Assembly: GCA_051954235.1 (NCBI GenBank)
Contig: JBQCHY010000005.1
Coordinates: 62,001 to 126,000 of the forward strand
Length of the DNA stretch: 64,000 bases
Direction of reading: 5' to 3'
Origin: 62-47 sp051954235
GTDB lineage: Bacteria; Pseudomonadota; Alphaproteobacteria; Rhizobiales; Xanthobacteraceae
Shown here in pieces: positions 8,822-17,930 of this stretch. Within the stretch, counting starts at the first letter, position 1. Each line of letters begins with the position of its first letter. The translations under genes were made by a program, and so were the position numbers. Below the pieces are notes generated by a model. It saw only the letters and a list, made by a program, of their open reading frames with translations. It searched no databases and was not told the DNA's origin.

Positions 8822-9520
8822 TCAGTGGGTGCGGAAAGTCGCATCCCCGGTATTCGGCAGCAGATCAGCCAATACGGTTTCGCCGGCCACCGCCGTCTGC
8901 CCGACCGAGACCAGCGCGCGGGTGCCGTCCGGCAGATAAACATCCAGCCGCGAGCCGAAGCGGATCAGGCCGAAACGCTCGCCTGCCCCGAGCAATTGGC
9001 CTTCGCGGACGAACGACACGATGCGTCGTGCCACCAAGCCCGCGATCTGCACCACGCCGATGCGGCCGGACGGCGTCGAGATCACCAGCCCGTTGCGCTC
9101 GTTGTCTTCGCTCGCCTTGTCGAGTTCGGCGTTGATGAACTTGCCCGGCCGATAGGCGATGCGGTCGACGCGGCCCCCCACCGGGCTGCGGTTCACATGG
9201 CAGTTGAACACGCTCATGAAGATCGACACCCGCAGCAGCGGCTTGTCGCCGAGCCCGAGTTCGGCCGGCGGCACTGCCGGCGCGACCATCGAAACACGGC
9301 CATCGGCGGGCGACACCACGAGCCCTTCCCGCACCGGCGTCACCCGCACCGGATCGCGGAAGAACAGCGCGCACCAGACCGTCAACAGGGTTCCGATCCA
9401 GCCGAGCGGCGTCCATATCCAGAACAGGATCAGGCTTGCCAGCGCGAAGCCACCGATGAAAGGATAACCCTCCGGGTGGATCGGCGGGATCTGCGCGCGG
9501 ATGGAATGGGCAATCGACAT
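8822..9520 (-). CDS. psd: Phosphatidylserine decarboxylase proenzyme
   Basis: The 232-residue product is the short bacterial type. It decarboxylates phosphatidylserine to phosphatidylethanolamine and is cleaved by itself to create a pyruvoyl group; the Gly-Ser of FGLIRFGSRLDVYLP is the expected cleavage point. Conserved segments SPADGRVSMVAP and SIFMSVFNCHVNRSPVGG are present, and an N-terminal hydrophobic stretch would anchor it to the membrane. It is transcribed ahead of pssA. Confidence 0.94.
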   Translation of the reverse strand: MSIAHSIRAQIPPIHPEGYPFIGGFALASLILFWIWTPLGWIGTLLTVWCALFFRDPVRVTPVREGLVVSPADGRVSMVAPAVPPAELGLGDKPLLRVSIFMSVFNCHVNRSPVGGRVDRIAYRPGKFINAELDKASEDNERNGLVISTPSGRIGVVQIAGLVARRIVSFVREGQLLGAGERFGLIRFGSRLDVYLPDGTRALVSVGQTAVAGETVLADLLPNTGDATFRTH

Positions 9521-9570
9521 CAGCTCTCTCGAATCCGGTTCTGTTCAGGGGACCATATCACGCAGCGCGG

Positions 9571-11526
9571 TCATTCCGCAGCCGCTGTAACCACGTCGTC
9601 GTTATCGTCGGCCCGTGGCGGCCGGCGATTCGGTGCGTCGCCCTCGTCCGCCACCTGCGCCAGCCGCTCGCGCGCCTGCTCGGCCTCGCGTTGCCGGTTC
9701 CACATGCTGGCATAGAGGCCGCTTTTCGCCAGCAGTTCGGCATGGGTGCCGCGCTCAACGATGCGACCGCGGTCCAGCACAATAATCTCGTCGGCGCCAA
9801 CGATGGTGGACAGGCGGTGCGCGATCACCAGCGAGGTGCGGCCGCGCGACACGCCTTCCAGCGCATCCTGAATCTCCCGCTCGGTGTGGCTGTCGAGCGC
9901 CGAGGTCGCCTCGTCCAACACCAGGATCGGCGGCCCCTTAAGGATGGTGCGCGCGATCGCCACGCGCTGCTTCTCGCCGCCGGAAAGTTTCAGGCCACGC
10001 TCGCCCACCTCGGTTTCATAGCCCTGCGGTGAGCGGCGGATGAAGGCATCGATCTGCGCCAACCGCGCCGCCTCCTCCACCTCCGCGTCGGTCGCTTCCC
10101 AACGCCCGTAGCGGATGTTGTAGCGGATGGTGTCGTTGAATAGCACGGTATCCTGCGGGACCATCCCGATGGACTCGCGCAGCGAGCGCTGCGTGACCTC
10201 GCGAATATTTTGCCCGTCGATCAGGATGCGGCCGCCGGACACCTCGTAGAGCCGGAACAGCAGCCGCGAGATGGTGGATTTGCCAGCGCCCGACGGACCC
10301 ACGATCGCCACCGTCTTGCCGGCCGGCACTTCGAAGCTCAGGCCTTGCAGAATCTTCCGCTCCGGATCGTAGGCGAAATGCACGTCGTCGAACTGCACGC
10401 GCCCGCTTGTGACCACCAACGCCTTCGCGCCGGGCAGATCCTTGACCTCCGGGCTGCGTGCAAGCATTCCGAACATCTTCTCGATGTCGATCACCGCCTG
10501 TTTGATCTCACGATAGACCATGCCCATGAAATTCAGCGGCTGATAAAGCTGAATCATCATCGCGTTGATCATGACGAAATCGCCGACGGTATTGGTGCCG
10601 TTGCGCACGCCGATGGCGCACATCAGCATCGTCGCCGTCAGGCCGATGGTGAAGATGACGTTCTGCCCGATGTTGAGCACCGCGAGCGAGGTGTAGGTCT
10701 TGACGCTGGCGCGCTCGTAACGCTCCATCGAGCGATCGTAGCGCGCGGCTTCGCGTTCCTCGGCGCCGAAATACTTCACCGTCTCGTAGTTGAGCAGCGA
10801 GTCGATGGCCTTAGTATTGGCTTCGGTGTCGGAGTCGTTCATCCGGCGACGGATATCGATGCGCCACTCGGTCGCGACATAGGTGAACCACATGTAGATC
10901 ACCACCGTGATCAGCGTTACCAGCACGTAGCGCCAGTCGAACTGCCACAGCAGCACGGCGGTCAGCAGCGTTACCTCGACGATGGTGGGCACCAGTTGCA
11001 GGATCACCATGCGCACGATGACTTCGATGCCGAGCCGTCCACGCTCCAGCACCCGCGTCAGCCCGCCGGTGCGGCGCTCGAGATGGAAGCGCAGCGACAG
11101 TTCGTGCATGTGCACGAACGTCAGATAGGCCAGCCGCCGCACCGCGTGCATCGCCACCTTGGCGAAGATGCCGTCGCGCCACTGAGTCAGCAGCGCCATC
11201 AGGATGCGCCCGGCGCCGTAGGTCGCGGTCATCAGCAGCGGCGACGCGATCAGCCACAACAGCCAATTCGACGGTTGCACCGGCGCGGTGTCGGCACCGG
11301 TCAGCGCGTCGATCGCCCATTTGAACGTAAACGGCACCGATAGCGTGGCCAGTTTCGCCAGTAGCAGCAGCACCAGCGACCACACCACGCGCCACTTCAG
11401 GTCGGCGCGATCCCCCGGCCAGATATGCGGCCACAGGTTCACCAGCGTTCGGACCAACGACGTACCGCCGTCGGCAGCGGCCTGCGGCGGCGCTTCGGTA
11501 CTAGACGTAGGATGTGTGGCAGCCAT
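9571..11526 (-). CDS. Atm1/HMT-type ABC transporter, fused permease and ATPase
   Basis: The 651-residue half-transporter joins a six-helix membrane domain (about residues 45-340) to an ATPase domain with Walker A GPSGAGKST (near 410), signature LSGGEKQR (near 514) and Walker B ILVLDEATSALD (near 537). The membrane domain carries the Atm1-type segments HMHELSLRFHLERRTGGLTR and NYETVKYFGAEEREAARYD. Atm1 relatives export glutathione-linked sulfur or metal compounds and matter for Fe-S and metal homeostasis. It acts as a homodimer in the inner membrane. It diverges from the LOG gene across a 228-base gap. Confidence 0.9.
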   Translation of the reverse strand: MAATHPTSSTEAPPQAAADGGTSLVRTLVNLWPHIWPGDRADLKWRVVWSLVLLLLAKLATLSVPFTFKWAIDALTGADTAPVQPSNWLLWLIASPLLMTATYGAGRILMALLTQWRDGIFAKVAMHAVRRLAYLTFVHMHELSLRFHLERRTGGLTRVLERGRLGIEVIVRMVILQLVPTIVEVTLLTAVLLWQFDWRYVLVTLITVVIYMWFTYVATEWRIDIRRRMNDSDTEANTKAIDSLLNYETVKYFGAEEREAARYDRSMERYERASVKTYTSLAVLNIGQNVIFTIGLTATMLMCAIGVRNGTNTVGDFVMINAMMIQLYQPLNFMGMVYREIKQAVIDIEKMFGMLARSPEVKDLPGAKALVVTSGRVQFDDVHFAYDPERKILQGLSFEVPAGKTVAIVGPSGAGKSTISRLLFRLYEVSGGRILIDGQNIREVTQRSLRESIGMVPQDTVLFNDTIRYNIRYGRWEATDAEVEEAARLAQIDAFIRRSPQGYETEVGERGLKLSGGEKQRVAIARTILKGPPILVLDEATSALDSHTEREIQDALEGVSRGRTSLVIAHRLSTIVGADEIIVLDRGRIVERGTHAELLAKSGLYASMWNRQREAEQARERLAQVADEGDAPNRRPPRADDNDDVVTAAAE

Positions 11527-11754
11527 TCATCAGCCTGACGCAAACAGCGGCGAGTCTTGCCGCCGCCGTTTGCCAAAAGAGTTTGCAATCGTGGTGTCAT
11601 ATAGAGGGTTTGCGTGCCGGCCGCACCCTCACCGGCGGATTCTTTTACCGCTCGCGCCGGTTGACGCGGTTTTGAACCCGCGTTAACCGGGCCCCGTCAG
11701 GCTTCCGGCCGATCCCGTCTTGACGCTGTCATGGGCCGATGCCACATGAATCGC

Positions 11755-12360
11755 ATGACTGATATTAAAACCGTTTGCGTCTATTGCGGCTCCGGCCCCG
11801 GCACTAATCCCCACTTCGTCGAAGCAGCGCGGGCTTTCGGGAAGGCCCTCGCCGAGAACGGCGTCGGTCTCGTCTATGGCGGTGGCTCCATCGGCCTGAT
11901 GGGCGCGGTCGCGGCGTCGACGCTGGAGCACGGTGGCCAGGTCACCGGCATCATTCCGGATTTTCTGGTGAAGCGCGAGCACGCCATGACCGGCGCTCAG
12001 GAAATGATCGTCACCCACGACATGCACGAGCGCAAGCGGCTGATGTTCGAACGCTCCGACGCATTCGTTGCACTGCCCGGCGGCATCGGCACGCTGGAAG
12101 AACTGGTCGAGCAACTGACGTGGCAACAACTCGGCCGCCACAGCAAGCCGATCCTGCTTGCCAACATCGACGGCTTCTGGGAGCCGCTGATGGACCTGCT
12201 GGCGCACATGCGCTCGACAGCCTTCATCCGTCCGACGCTGTCAGTCGACGTTCTCAAGGCCGAACGTGTCGAAGACATTCTGCCGAAGCTGCGCGCTGCC
12301 GCCGCGCAAGTGCCGGAGGCCGAGAAGCAACTCACGCCGAGCGTCGCGCGCCGTCTGTAA
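11755..12360 (+). CDS. LOG family protein (TIGR00730), short form
   Basis: About 201 residues with the Rossmann-like LOG signature: VCVYCGSGPG at the N terminus, YGGGSIGLMG, and the PGGIGTLEE motif that binds the phosphate-ribose. The family hydrolyses N6-substituted adenosine monophosphates (cytokinin nucleotides) to free base, and in bacteria may act on related nucleotides. The start is set at ATG 11755 (MTDIKTVC), where homologues begin; ATG codons at 11731 and 11746 are also in frame and no strong ribosome site decides. A longer paralogue occurs at 41742-42611. Confidence 0.88.
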   Translation: MTDIKTVCVYCGSGPGTNPHFVEAARAFGKALAENGVGLVYGGGSIGLMGAVAASTLEHGGQVTGIIPDFLVKREHAMTGAQEMIVTHDMHERKRLMFERSDAFVALPGGIGTLEELVEQLTWQQLGRHSKPILLANIDGFWEPLMDLLAHMRSTAFIRPTLSVDVLKAERVEDILPKLRAAAAQVPEAEKQLTPSVARRL

Positions 12361-12542
12361 GCGTTGACAGCGCGTCTTCACGCGGCGTTGGCGGGTGAAA
12401 TCAGGCCACCCATTTCCTATTGCATCACGTCTTGCTCATGTCACATGATGAGAAGGGTATGGCCTCGTGGGCAGCTCCGTTCGCGACGGATACGCTTCAC
12501 GTTGCCAGGTGATAACAACGTGAAAATTGTGGAGGACTGACG

Positions 12543-13376
12543 ATGCCGCGTGGCGCGATGATGCACCTGAAGTTTTGCCTCGTGCTTGGCGCGACCATCG
12601 CTTATTCCTCTTTTGCAAGTGCACAGTCGCTGCCCTCCACCAATCCCGATGAGTTGCCGCAACTACGGCCCGGTGTGGTGGCCGGCTATATTCCGCGCGA
12701 CAAACTGATCGACAGTCTTGCGTTGCTGCCTCCCCCTCCCGACGCGGGATCGGAAGCGCAAGCCAGTGACGATGCCGCCCGCCGCGCGGCAATCGCCATC
12801 CGGGAAACGGCGCGCTGGAAACTCGCCGCGCGCGATGCCGATTACACCTCGCCGAAATCGGTCGACGCCTTCGCCTGCACGATCGGCATCACCATCTCGC
12901 CGACCGCGACTCCACATCTCAACATGCTGCTGAAGCGCACACTGGTCGACGCCGGGCTCGCCACCTACAAGGCGAAGATCAAGTACAACCGGACGCGGCC
13001 GTTCGTTGCCGCCAACGACAACACCACCTGCTATCCGAAGGACGAGGAGATGCTGCGCAAGGACGGCTCCTATCCGTCCGGACACTCGGCCTATGGCTGG
13101 GCATGGGCGCTGATCCTCGCTGAAATGGTGCCGGACAAGGCCGATGCGATCATTCAGCGCGGTTTCCAGTTCGGCCAGAACCGCATCATCTGCGGGGTGC
13201 ATTGGCAGAGCGACGTCAATGCCGGCCGCGTAGTAGCAGCCGCCGTGGTAGCTCAGCTTCACACCAATGCCGACTTCAAGGCACAGTTCGGCGCGGCGCA
13301 AAAGGAAGTGCAGGTAGCGCTAGCGAACAATCCGACGCCCGACTGCGCGCTCGAGCACGAAGTGACGGCGCGGTAG
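12543..13376 (+). CDS. Secreted class A (PAP2-type) acid phosphatase
   Basis: A 277-residue protein with a signal peptide ending SFASAQS and the three-part PAP2 active site: KYNRTRPF, GSYPSGHSAYGWA (catalytic His181) and NRIICGVHWQSD (nucleophile His220). The GSYPSGH form marks class A non-specific acid phosphatases (PhoN type), periplasmic enzymes that strip phosphate from organic esters. GGAGG lies seven bases before ATG 12543. It is monocistronic, with a 180-base upstream gap that would hold its promoter; I see no clear Pho box. Confidence 0.9.
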   Translation: MPRGAMMHLKFCLVLGATIAYSSFASAQSLPSTNPDELPQLRPGVVAGYIPRDKLIDSLALLPPPPDAGSEAQASDDAARRAAIAIRETARWKLAARDADYTSPKSVDAFACTIGITISPTATPHLNMLLKRTLVDAGLATYKAKIKYNRTRPFVAANDNTTCYPKDEEMLRKDGSYPSGHSAYGWAWALILAEMVPDKADAIIQRGFQFGQNRIICGVHWQSDVNAGRVVAAAVVAQLHTNADFKAQFGAAQKEVQVALANNPTPDCALEHEVTAR

Positions 13377-13453
13377 CAATCCGAGCGAGCGAAAGACGCG
13401 ATATTGAGTCTACTCATATCGCTTCGGTTCGCATCAGCAGCAATCGTGCGGCC

Positions 13454-13831
13454 TCAGTCCTGCGGAAATGTCACCGCTTCGATCCGGTTGCCATCGGCAT
13501 CGACAATGAACGCCGCGTAGTAACGCACGCGGTCGTGCGGCCGCAGCGAAGGCCCGCTCTCGGAAACCGCGCCGGCGGCCACGGCCGCCGTGTGGAAGGC
13601 ATCGATTTCGGCGGTCGTTCTGGCGCGCAACGCAATATGCGCCCCGCTGTCGGCCGGCAATCGCACCATGTCGTCGCGCAGATTGATCCAGACTTCCGGA
13701 TAGGTCTTACCGAATCCGACCATTCGTTCACGCGTCACCAGTTTCGTCAGACCGAGCGGCGCGAAAACGCGCTCGTAAAACGCAGCAGCGCGTGCCAAGT
13801 CACTCACCGCAAGCGAGATGTGATCAATCAT
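13454..13831 (-). CDS. VOC (glyoxalase/bleomycin-resistance) family protein
   Basis: A 125-residue single-unit VOC protein: MIDHISLAVSDLARAAAFYE at the N terminus and a C-terminal YAAFIVDADGNRIEAVTF that supplies the last metal-ligand glutamate. AGGAG lies five bases before ATG 13831, which decides the start. The family includes glyoxalase I, dioxygenases and antibiotic-binding proteins; nothing here picks one. It lies downstream of cimA on the same strand, separated by a palindromic repeat. Confidence 0.85.
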   Translation of the reverse strand: MIDHISLAVSDLARAAAFYERVFAPLGLTKLVTRERMVGFGKTYPEVWINLRDDMVRLPADSGAHIALRARTTAEIDAFHTAAVAAGAVSESGPSLRPHDRVRYYAAFIVDADGNRIEAVTFPQD

Positions 13832-13846
13832 CGCCACTCCTCTCTC

Positions 13847-13928
13847 CGTCATTGCGAGCGAAGCGAAGCAATCCAGTTCTTGTTTGTGGCTTTCTGGATT
13901 GCTTTGCTTCGCTTCGCTCGCAATGACG
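13847..13928. repeat. Palindromic repeat, CGTCATTGCGAGCGAAGCG family, copy 1
   Basis: CGTCATTGCGAGCGAAGCG...AATCCAG and its near-perfect reverse complement CTGGATTG...CGCTCGCAATGACG flank a short centre. A second copy at 40529-40605 keeps the arms and almost the same centre. It lies between cimA and the VOC gene and may act as a hairpin in the shared transcript. Confidence 0.85.
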
Positions 13929-13952
13929 AGCTATCTGACAACGTCGCTCCTG

Positions 13953-15551
13953 TTAAACCGGAGCGTTCGACTTCACCAGTTTGTAGACAATCGAATCCAT
14001 CAAGGCCTGAAACGACGCATCGATGACGTTCGCCGACACGCCAATTGTGGTCCAGCGGTCGCCCTGCTCATCCTCGCTTTCGATCAGCACCCGCGTGATC
14101 GCCTCAGTGCCACCATTGAGAATACGCACGCGGTAATCCGTGAGCTTCAGCCCCTCGATATATTTCTGGTACTTGCCGATATCCTTGCGCAGCGCGACGT
14201 CGAGCGCGTTGACCGGCCCGTCGCCTTCCGCCGCCGATATCGTGGTCTCGCCGCCGATATCGACCTTCACCACCGCCATCGCCACCGTGACACGTCGGCC
14301 CATGGCGTTGTAACGCTGCTCGACGTTGACGTCGAACTGCTCGACACGGAAATATTCCGGCACCTTGCCGAGCGTGCGGCGCGCCAGCAGATCGAATGAT
14401 GCATTGGCGGACTCGTAAGCGTAGCCAGCGGCCTCGCGCGACTTCATCTCGTCGATCAACCGGTTGAGCTTCGGATCGTTCTTGTCGAATGGAATGCCCG
14501 CCTTCTCCAATTCGGCGATCACGTTGGAGCGCCCGGCCTGATCCGACACCAGCACCTGACGATGGTTGCCCACCGTTTCCGGCGTGACGTGTTCATAAGT
14601 CGCCGGGTCCTTCATGATCGCCGACGCGTGAATGCCGGTCTTGGTGACGAAGGCACTCGCGCCGACATAAGGCGCATGACGGTCTGGCGCGCGATTGAGG
14701 ATTTCGTCGAGCGCGCGCGACACGCGGGTCAGCGTCGCGAGTTTCTGGTCGGTGACGCCGATCTCGAAGGCATCGGCGAATTGGGGCTTCAGCTTCAGCG
14801 TCGGGATGATCGAACAGAGATTGGCATTGCCGCAGCGTTCGCCAAGGCCGTTCAATGTCCCCTGAATCTGCCGCGCACCGCCGCGCACCGCTGCGAGCGA
14901 ATTCGCCACCGCCTGTTCGGTGTCGTTATGTGCGTGAATGCCGATGTGATCGCCGGGAATGTGCTTCACCACCTCGCGCACCACCGCCTCGATGCGATCC
15001 GGCATGGTGCCGCCGTTTGTGTCGCACAACACCACCCAGCGCGCGCCGGATTCATAGGCGGCCTTGGCGCAGGCAAGCGCGAATTCGGGATCTTCCGTGT
15101 AGCCGTCGAAGAAGTGCTCGCAATCGAGCATCACTTCGCGGCCGGCGTTCTTCGCCACAGTAACACTGTCGCGGATCGAGGCGAGGTTCTCCTCTTTCGT
15201 GGTCTCAAGCGCGACACGCACCTGATACGCCGATGATTTCGCCACGAAGCAGATCGCATCCGCGCGCGCTTCGAGCAGCGCGGCAACGCCGGGATCGTTG
15301 GAGACGGAGCGCCCTGCCCGCCGCGTCATACCGAAGGCGGTGAAGCGCGCATGCTGAAATTTCGGCTTCCTGGAAAAAAATTCGGTATCCGAGGGATTGG
15401 CGCCGGGATAGCCGCCTTCGACGTAGTCGATGCCGAGTTCGTCGAGTAGCCCCGCGATCAGTTGCTTATCGTGCAGCGAGAAATCGACGCCGTTGGTTTG
15501 CGCACCATCGCGCAGCGTAGTGTCGAACAGATAAAGACGTTCGCGGCTCAT
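13953..15551 (-). CDS. cimA: (R)-citramalate synthase
   Basis: A 532-residue DRE-TIM family enzyme: YLFDTTLRDGAQTNGVDF at the N terminus, GIHAHNDTEQAVANSL and GTLNGLGERCGNAN for metal and product loops, then a C-terminal LeuA-like regulatory dimer domain. It condenses acetyl-CoA with pyruvate to citramalate, the threonine-independent route to 2-oxobutyrate and isoleucine; it belongs to the TIGR00977 type. ATG 15551 overlaps the GNAT stop by four bases (ATGA), so translation is coupled. It is the last gene of the cysS operon. Confidence 0.92.
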   Translation of the reverse strand: MSRERLYLFDTTLRDGAQTNGVDFSLHDKQLIAGLLDELGIDYVEGGYPGANPSDTEFFSRKPKFQHARFTAFGMTRRAGRSVSNDPGVAALLEARADAICFVAKSSAYQVRVALETTKEENLASIRDSVTVAKNAGREVMLDCEHFFDGYTEDPEFALACAKAAYESGARWVVLCDTNGGTMPDRIEAVVREVVKHIPGDHIGIHAHNDTEQAVANSLAAVRGGARQIQGTLNGLGERCGNANLCSIIPTLKLKPQFADAFEIGVTDQKLATLTRVSRALDEILNRAPDRHAPYVGASAFVTKTGIHASAIMKDPATYEHVTPETVGNHRQVLVSDQAGRSNVIAELEKAGIPFDKNDPKLNRLIDEMKSREAAGYAYESANASFDLLARRTLGKVPEYFRVEQFDVNVEQRYNAMGRRVTVAMAVVKVDIGGETTISAAEGDGPVNALDVALRKDIGKYQKYIEGLKLTDYRVRILNGGTEAITRVLIESEDEQGDRWTTIGVSANVIDASFQALMDSIVYKLVKSNAPV

Positions 15552-16066
15552 GGATTGGATTCCGAATTCGGCGCGCCGTTCGCGGCCAGTGTTTTCTGCA
15601 TCGTGGTGTTCGCCAGCCATTCGCCGTCAATGGAAATGCTGTTGCGTTGCTGTGCGACATAGCCGCGCTTGAGAAACAGCGGCTCGGCGGTGTCGCTGGC
15701 ATCGACGGTGAGTTTCGACGCGCCGCGCGCGCCAGCCAATTTTTCCAGCGCATCGCACAGCATCGCGGCGACGCCCTGCCGCGCCACGCTTGGATGCACG
15801 AACAGCATGTCGATATGATCCGCGCCTTTCAGCGATGCGAAGCCGACCGGCGCGCCGTTGATGGTGGCCACCAGCGTCAATTGCCCGGCAAGTTTTTTGC
15901 CGAACGCCTCTTCGTCATCGGCGCGGCTCGCCCATGCCGCGCGCTGCGCCTCGCTGTAATCGTCCTCGGCCAACTCCTCGATGCTGGCGACGAAAATTGC
16001 GGCGAGCACCGGCACGTCGGCGGGAAGAAACGGACGCAGCGCGGGTGTTGCCATCGCCTGTCCCAT
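15548..16066 (-). CDS. GNAT family N-acetyltransferase
   Basis: The 172-residue product has GNAT motif A, MLFVHPSVARQGVAAMLCDALE, that binds acetyl-CoA, followed by a C-terminal FLKRGYVAQQRNSI strand. The start ATG 16066 overlaps the stop of the 37-codon peptide gene by one base (TGATG), and its own stop overlaps the cimA start (ATGA). Residue sequence does not reveal the acceptor. The coupling to cysS and cimA is seen; any functional tie is inference. Confidence 0.87.
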   Translation of the reverse strand: MGQAMATPALRPFLPADVPVLAAIFVASIEELAEDDYSEAQRAAWASRADDEEAFGKKLAGQLTLVATINGAPVGFASLKGADHIDMLFVHPSVARQGVAAMLCDALEKLAGARGASKLTVDASDTAEPLFLKRGYVAQQRNSISIDGEWLANTTMQKTLAANGAPNSESNP

Positions 16067-16179
16067 CACCACACTCCGAACAGTTTCAATGCGATTGCAA
16101 CCGCAGCCGCGATCACGGCCCACTTCAACGCGATGTAATACGTGCGATGCTTGGCGAACGGCGTGTCGGACTTGGTCAT
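16066..16179 (-). CDS. Small single-pass membrane protein (37 residues), unannotated type
   Basis: A 37-residue frame reads MTKSDTPFAKHRTYYIAL, then a hydrophobic helix (WAVIAAAVAIALKLFGVW). GGAGG lies seven bases before its ATG, inside the end of cysS. The ATG overlaps the cysS stop (ATGA) and its TGA overlaps the next ATG (TGATG). This perfect chaining and strong ribosome site support a real gene even though it is very short. The basic, soluble N terminus and C-terminal helix predict an inner-membrane peptide. I recognise no family. Confidence 0.72.
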   Translation of the reverse strand: MTKSDTPFAKHRTYYIALKWAVIAAAVAIALKLFGVW

Positions 16180-17606
16180 CGCGCCACCTCCCACGTCGTC
16201 ACCGGCTTGCCGTCGGCATCCCTGCCGTCCTTCAGCACGATGCCTTTCGCGGCGAGTTCATCGCGAATGCGATCGGACTCCGCAAAATTCTTCGCTGCGC
16301 GCGCGGCGGCACGCGCGGCGATGTAGCCGTCGATCTCGTCGCTGCTCGGAAGAGCACTGGCGTCAAGTCCGTAGTTGGCGATCTCGTCCGCCGTCTCGCC
16401 ATTCCAAACGCCGAGGAAGCGCAGCGTATTGTGCAGATGCGCGGCTGCCTCGGCACTTCCGGCTTTGGCCTCGCGATGAAACGCGTGGAGCATCGTGACG
16501 ACGCCTGGCGTGTTCAGATCGTCGGCTAAAACCTCCAGGGATTCTTGCGGCAAAACCGTGGCGGACGGTTTGGCCGCCGCCGCGACGTTAATCCACTCGG
16601 CCAGCGCCTTCCGCACCTCGACCAACCGCTCGGCGGTCCAGTCGATCGGCTGGCGGTAGTGCGTCATCAGCATCGCCAGACGCAACACCGCGCCATGCCA
16701 CTTGCTTGCGCCGAACGCCGTGGTCGCCAGCAACTCGCGGATGGTGACGAAGTTGCCGAGCGACTTCGACATCTTCTCGCCTTCGACTTGCAGGAAGCCG
16801 TTGTGCATCCAGACATTGGCCATGCGGTCGTGATGGAAGGCGCAGCACGATTGCGCCAGTTCATTCTCATGGTGCGGAAAGACGAGATCGATGCCGCCGC
16901 CGTGAATGTCGAACTGTTCGCCGAGATGCTTCCACGCCATCGCCGAGCATTCGAGGTGCCAGCCCGGCCGCCCTTCGACGGCGATGCCGCCCGGTGACGG
17001 CCATGACGGCTCGCCCGGCTTCGACGGCTTCCACAACACGAAGTCCATCGCGTCGCGCTTGTAGGGTGCGATATCGACACGCGCGCCGGCCAGCATCTCG
17101 TCGAGGGAGCGCCGCGCCAGCCGTCCGTAGTTCTTCATCGAGGCGACGGCGAACAGCACGTGATTCTGCTCGACATAGGCGTGGCCGCCTTCGATCAGCT
17201 TTTCGATGATGGCGCGCATCTCGGGAATGTGCTCGGTGGCGCGCGGCTCGACGCTCGGGCGCAGGCATCCCAGCGCGTCGACGTCGGCGTGAAACTGCTT
17301 CTCGGTCTCCACGGTGACCTTGCGGATCGCCTCGTTGAGCGGCAGGTCGGGAAAATCCCGCGCGGCGCGGGCGTTGATCTTGTCGTCGACGTCGGTGATG
17401 TTGCGGACATAGGTGACGTGGTCCGCGCCGTAGACGTGGCGCAGCAGCCGGAACAGCACGTCGAACACGATCACCGGACGGGCATTGCCGATGTGGGCGA
17501 AGTCGTAGACCGTCGGCCCGCAGACATACATGCGTACGCGGGCCGGATCGAGCGGCCGGAACGGCTGCTTCTCCTTCGTCAGGGTATTGTAGAGGCGAAG
17601 TTCCAT
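16176..17606 (-). CDS. cysS: Cysteinyl-tRNA synthetase
   Basis: A 476-residue class I synthetase: YVCGPTVYDFAHIGNARP holds the HIGH-like motif and a zinc cysteine, WHLECSAMAWKHLG and FPHHENELAQS give further zinc ligands, and GEKMSKSLGNF is the KMSKS loop. It charges tRNA-Cys in the cytoplasm. It starts at ATG 17606 and heads the operon cysS - small peptide - GNAT - cimA with overlapping stops and starts. Confidence 0.97.
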   Translation of the reverse strand: MELRLYNTLTKEKQPFRPLDPARVRMYVCGPTVYDFAHIGNARPVIVFDVLFRLLRHVYGADHVTYVRNITDVDDKINARAARDFPDLPLNEAIRKVTVETEKQFHADVDALGCLRPSVEPRATEHIPEMRAIIEKLIEGGHAYVEQNHVLFAVASMKNYGRLARRSLDEMLAGARVDIAPYKRDAMDFVLWKPSKPGEPSWPSPGGIAVEGRPGWHLECSAMAWKHLGEQFDIHGGGIDLVFPHHENELAQSCCAFHHDRMANVWMHNGFLQVEGEKMSKSLGNFVTIRELLATTAFGASKWHGAVLRLAMLMTHYRQPIDWTAERLVEVRKALAEWINVAAAAKPSATVLPQESLEVLADDLNTPGVVTMLHAFHREAKAGSAEAAAHLHNTLRFLGVWNGETADEIANYGLDASALPSSDEIDGYIAARAAARAAKNFAESDRIRDELAAKGIVLKDGRDADGKPVTTWEVAR

Positions 17607-17783
17607 CGGTCATCAGTCCAGAAACGAGAAGCCGAGGCACGAAACCAAGGCTTGAGGCCAAAGGCATACGGTCCCCCGGGCCGGGCGTCCGCTCATGAAT
17701 CGATGAGAATAGACAGCCTCAGCCAGCGAAAACGCTAGCTAATAATCGAGCGGCAAATGCCACAATCGGTGAGGAGGCGATCC

Positions 17784-17885
17784 ATGACGGCACCATGTGC
17801 CAGACCGGGGGATGGCGTCAAGTCCCTGCGAAAGCGTCGTTTCCAAGATTTTGGCGGCCGGGCCTTCAAGGTTAATCATTTTTAA
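17784..17885 (+). CDS. Possible 33-residue small ORF with strong ribosome site
   Basis: A frame of 33 codons starts at ATG 17784 with GAGGAGG seven bases upstream and ends in a TAA within an AAGGTTAA/TTAACCTT palindrome. The product (MTAPCARPGD...) is basic and not recognisable. It lies in the 323-base gap between cysS and the secreted protein at 17931. The ribosome site is the only support, so it could equally be a leader peptide or chance. Confidence 0.3.
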   Translation: MTAPCARPGDGVKSLRKRRFQDFGGRAFKVNHF

Positions 17886-17930
17886 CCTTTCAGGCGTACC
17901 GATGACATGACGCTGTCATTCCGGTGCCTC

